The position numbers and the translations under genes are program-made. The notes under the pieces were generated by a model that ran no database searches, was not told where the DNA came from, and saw only the letters and a list, made by a program, of their open reading frames with translations. Shown one piece after another: positions 6,047 to 8,140 of a DNA stretch of 8,140 nt (position 1 is the stretch's first letter; the number at the start of each line of letters is the position of its first letter). This DNA comes from an uncultured Clostridium sp. (GTDB lineage: Bacteria > Bacillota > Clostridia > TANB77 > CAG-508): assembly GCA_946497905.1 (NCBI GenBank), contig CAMMMI010000079.1, positions 1-8,140 on the forward strand, given 5' to 3'.

Positions 6047-7342
6047 ATGAGAAAATTAAGAAAATGTGAAAAAGGAATAACATTAATAGCACTGGTAATA
6101 ACAATAATAGTGTTATTAATTTTAGCAGGAATAAGCATAGCAATGTTAACAGGAGAAAATGGAATATTAAATAAGGGGACAACAGCAAAGGAAAAAACAG
6201 AAGAAGCAACAGTAGAAGAAAAAGTAAAATTAGAGACATCAGGAAGCTTTAATGATGAAGGAAAAATTAATTTAGAAGATTTAAATGAAAACTTAAGAAA
6301 AAATATAAAAGGTATAACATATAAAGGTAAAGAGATAACAGAAACAGGTGCAGAAAATGAGAATAGAATACAAAGTTTACCAGCAACAGTAAATGTAGAT
6401 GGATATAATGTAGTGATACGAAAAGATGGAAGTATAGTAACAACACAATGGAAACAAAATGATACAGAAATAACAAATGGAGATATAACATTAAAAATAG
6501 GGGACTATGTAAATTATGATGAATTATCAAATGGACAAAAAAGTACAACAATAGGGATCGAAGAAAGCGGAACAAGTAGTTCACAATCATTATCAACAGA
6601 AGATTTAAGCTGGAGAGTATTGGAAATAGGAGAAAATGGAGGATTAGAGTTAATAAGTGATAATCCAACAACTTCGACAATAGGTTTATATGGAGAAAAA
6701 GGATATTTAAATGGAGTAAAAATAATAAATAATACATGTGATGAATTATATGGAAAAGGAAAATATGCAGAAAGTGCAAGAGGATTGAATGCAGAAGATA
6801 TAAATAAGTTATTTAATTCTTCACAACAGATAAATTTAAATGGTGGAGATTTATGGAAATGTAGATTTTTAGAGAATGCCGAATACATGCAATATAGCGA
6901 ATCGACTGACAATGGAAAAACGTGGAGTGATTGGATTGATATAACAAACTTTTCAGCACAAATATTTAAAATGCCAGGAAAATCAAAAATAATAAGTAAA
7001 GAAAATCCAGGTGAAAGTGAAGAAATAAGAATAAGAAATGAAAGTTTATGGATGAGTGATCTAGAGAATGAAGATATAAGAAATGTGTTATGTGGAACGA
7101 TGGAAACTGCTACTTCTTTTACTCTTGCTTCCCAAAGTAGTAGTAAAGCATCAAATGGCTGTATGGACTTTTCATTTTTTGGTTTCTTAAATTCATTGGG
7201 AGGAATAATGAAGGACTATAGTGCTATATATAGTAGTAATAATTCTTCATATGAAGGAAAGTTTTCTTATAGAGCAGTAGTATCTCTACAACCTGATATT
7301 GAATTAGAAGGTAGTTCAGAAAATGGATGGACTATAAAATAA
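6047..7342 (+). CDS. Type IV pilin-like protein with large extracellular domain
   Basis: The 431-residue protein begins with a short basic leader MRKLRKCEKG (1-10) and a single hydrophobic helix ITLIALVITIIVLLILAG (11-28), the layout of a type IV prepilin cut after Gly10. The usual Glu at mature position 5 is Ala15. Residues 46-145 are charged and helical at first, then contain short beta-like segments. From about residue 187 a second domain begins with SWRVLEIGENGGLELIS, resembling the opening of DUF6273-like surface domains in Clostridia (recognised from memory). It continues through ESLWMSDLE (332-340) to a final SYRAVVSL (407-414). The DNA from about 7094 changes composition. AAAGGGG (6034-6040) lies 6 bases before the ATG. 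No prepilin peptidase, ATPase or other pilus gene is in the window, so assembly into pili is unproven; a membrane-anchored surface protein is the alternative. Confidence 0.8.
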   Translation: MRKLRKCEKGITLIALVITIIVLLILAGISIAMLTGENGILNKGTTAKEKTEEATVEEKVKLETSGSFNDEGKINLEDLNENLRKNIKGITYKGKEITETGAENENRIQSLPATVNVDGYNVVIRKDGSIVTTQWKQNDTEITNGDITLKIGDYVNYDELSNGQKSTTIGIEESGTSSSQSLSTEDLSWRVLEIGENGGLELISDNPTTSTIGLYGEKGYLNGVKIINNTCDELYGKGKYAESARGLNAEDINKLFNSSQQINLNGGDLWKCRFLENAEYMQYSESTDNGKTWSDWIDITNFSAQIFKMPGKSKIISKENPGESEEIRIRNESLWMSDLENEDIRNVLCGTMETATSFTLASQSSSKASNGCMDFSFFGFLNSLGGIMKDYSAIYSSNNSSYEGKFSYRAVVSLQPDIELEGSSENGWTIK

Positions 7343-7372
7343 ATTATGGTATTTATGTAAATTAATAAAAAG

Positions 7373-7441
7373 TAAAATAGAAAAGGCAAAAAATTGCAAT
7401 CAACTTTTAGTCGAATGCAATTTTTTGCCTTTTCTATTTTA
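7373..7441. terminator. Bidirectional terminator: 26-bp perfect inverted repeat
   Basis: The left arm (7373-7398) and right arm (7416-7441) are perfectly complementary over 26 bp with a 17-base loop. The core GGCAAAAAATTGCA / TGCAATTTTTTGCC is followed on the plus strand by a T-rich TTTTCTATTTT. The same holds on the minus strand by symmetry. It lies 30 bases after the pilin-like stop codon, and most likely ends that transcript. Confidence 0.75.
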
Positions 7442-7665
7442 GGATGCCTTTTATGATTATAAGTTTGAATTAAAGTATCTAAAACTATAACATATAGTAT
7501 ATAAAGGATTTAGGAAAAAATTATAATGTTTTATTTAATAAAGGACAGCTATTGTGTTTTTTTAAAATACATGATATTAATATAACATAAAATATTAAAT
7601 AAGCTTATTAAAGGTAAATAATGAAAAATAAATAACATGTAACAAACAACTTATTAACAAAACCA

Positions 7666-7694
7666 TTGATATTTAAACAAAAATGTGATATTAT
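7666..7694 (+). promoter_or_regulatory. Promoter for aspS
   Basis: TTGATA (7666-7671) and TATTAT (7689-7694) are 17 bases apart, with a TG one base before the -10 (extended -10). Transcription would start near 7701, leaving a leader of about 28 bases, too short for a riboswitch. Confidence 0.7.
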
Positions 7695-7715
7695 TTAATA
7701 ACATTTAAAATAAAT

Positions 7716-7721
7716 GGGGGG
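7716..7721 (+). promoter_or_regulatory. G-run ribosome site deciding the aspS start
   Basis: Six G in a row lie 7 bases before the ATG at 7729. In-frame ATGs also occur at 7714 and 7723, but the first overlaps the G-run and the second is only 1 base away, so 7729 is preferred. The protein alignment beginning MYRTKTCGEL agrees. Confidence 0.65.
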
Positions 7722-7728
7722 AATGGAT

Positions 7729-8140
7729 ATGTACAGAACAAAAACATGTGGAGAATTAACAATAAAAAATGTAGGAGAAAAAGTAGAACTAGCAGGATGG
7801 ATACAGAAAATAAGAAATCTAGGTGGAATGATATTCATAGATTTAAGAGATGAATTTGGAATTACTCAAATAGTAGTGAATGATGAAAATTTACAAGAAC
7901 TTGTAAAAGAATTAAATTCAGAAAGTTGTATCCACATAGAAGGAAAAATTGTGGAAAGAACAAACAAAAATCCAAAAATAAATACAGGAGAAATAGAAGT
8001 AATTGCAAATAACATAGAAATATTAGGAAAATGTAAAAATATTCTTCCATTTGAGATAAATACAGACCAAGATGTAAGAGAAGACTTAAGATTAGAATAT
8101 AGATTTTTAGATTTAAGAAATGAAAAATTACATAATAATA
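7729..8140 (+). CDS. aspS: Aspartyl-tRNA synthetase, N-terminal part (runs off the window)
   Basis: This class II synthetase charges tRNA-Asp with aspartate in the cytoplasm. The first 137 residues are present. They begin RTKTCGEL and contain the OB-fold anticodon-binding domain (about 1-103) with LAGWIQKIRNLGGMIFIDLR (21-40) and DEFGITQIVV (41-50). They end at REDLRLEYRFLDLR (117-130), the conserved link to the catalytic domain in bacterial AspRS. The catalytic motifs and the bacterial insertion domain lie beyond the right edge. It has its own promoter and follows a strong terminator, so it starts a new transcription unit. AsnRS also has an OB fold, but its start and the RYRFLDLR-like segment differ. 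Confidence 0.93.
   Translation, partial: MYRTKTCGELTIKNVGEKVELAGWIQKIRNLGGMIFIDLRDEFGITQIVVNDENLQELVKELNSESCIHIEGKIVERTNKNPKINTGEIEVIANNIEILGKCKNILPFEINTDQDVREDLRLEYRFLDLRNEKLHNN

Larger units (their letters stand above)
7442..7728. other. Intergenic leader of aspS
   Basis: Together with the terminator this makes a 386-base gap without a supported gene. It holds a hyphenated palindrome, ACTATA-ACA-TATAGT (7484-7498), and the aspS promoter. I looked for a T-box element, common ahead of tRNA-synthetase genes in Firmicutes, and found no GGTGG-type T-box sequence. A 19-codon frame at 7526 is too short to support. Confidence 0.55.

Noticed and set aside
6025..6069. 14-codon leader-peptide-like frame overlapping the pilin-like start
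   Set aside because: It has only a poor ribosome site and no regulatory codons; the overlap is probably accidental.
6267..6912. Leftward frames opposite the pilin-like gene
   Set aside because: Antisense shadows of an A-rich gene; the products are low-complexity hydrophobic strings without motifs.
7373..7441. 26-bp inverted repeat as the end of a mobile element
   Set aside because: It lies directly behind a gene, both arms close on a short loop, and T-rich tails fit a bidirectional terminator; no target duplication or transposase is seen.
7526..7585. 19-codon frame upstream of aspS
   Set aside because: AGGA lies 10 bases before its ATG, but the product is short and featureless and lies before the aspS promoter; too weak to call.
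7442..7728. T-box riboswitch ahead of aspS
   Set aside because: No T-box sequence or anti-terminator is present, and the promoter is only about 28 bases before the start codon region.

Overview
This is a very AT-rich window with strong A-ending codon bias (aaa, ata, aga, gta, gca, aca) and Firmicutes-style Shine-Dalgarno and sigma-A-like promoter signals. The gene set (minD-minE-rodA, MazF/NdoA of exactly the Bacillus length, an HD-GYP protein, and a pilin-like protein beginning with a GITLIALVITIIVLLILAG-type segment) points to a low-GC, probably uncultured gut-type member of Clostridia. That assignment is inferred from gene content and composition, not from a database search.

Layout. Bases 1-163 are a leader with a good promoter (91-119). 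They are followed by a rightward cell-shape and division block: minD (164-958), minE (993-1607), rodA (1765-2874) and dusB (2916-3887). In Clostridia minD, minE and rodA usually follow mreBCD and minC, so minC may lie just outside the left edge. MinD and MinE set the division site, RodA polymerises side-wall peptidoglycan, and DusB modifies tRNA. A stand-alone mazF-type RNase gene follows (4153-4503) with no antitoxin gene beside it. A structured spacer (about 4523-4713) with several strong hairpins separates it from a convergent leftward HD-GYP gene (4714-5661).

The HD-GYP gene is divergent from a 431-residue pilin-like protein (6047-7342), and the 385-base region between them carries promoters facing both ways. 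The pilin-like gene ends at a 26-bp perfect inverted repeat, a likely bidirectional terminator. A 386-base spacer with a clear extended -10 promoter then leads into aspS, which runs off the right edge.

The most interesting points are: the pilin-like protein, whose 3' end changes base composition abruptly just after a LWMS motif, like a diversified or swapped cassette in front of a conserved YRAVVSL end; its possible link to cyclic-di-GMP through the divergent HD-GYP gene; a MinE with an extra charged tail of about 105 residues containing a tandem repeat; the mazF without an antitoxin; and the folded 72-base element between the convergent genes. No mobile element, CRISPR array, tRNA or rRNA was seen.
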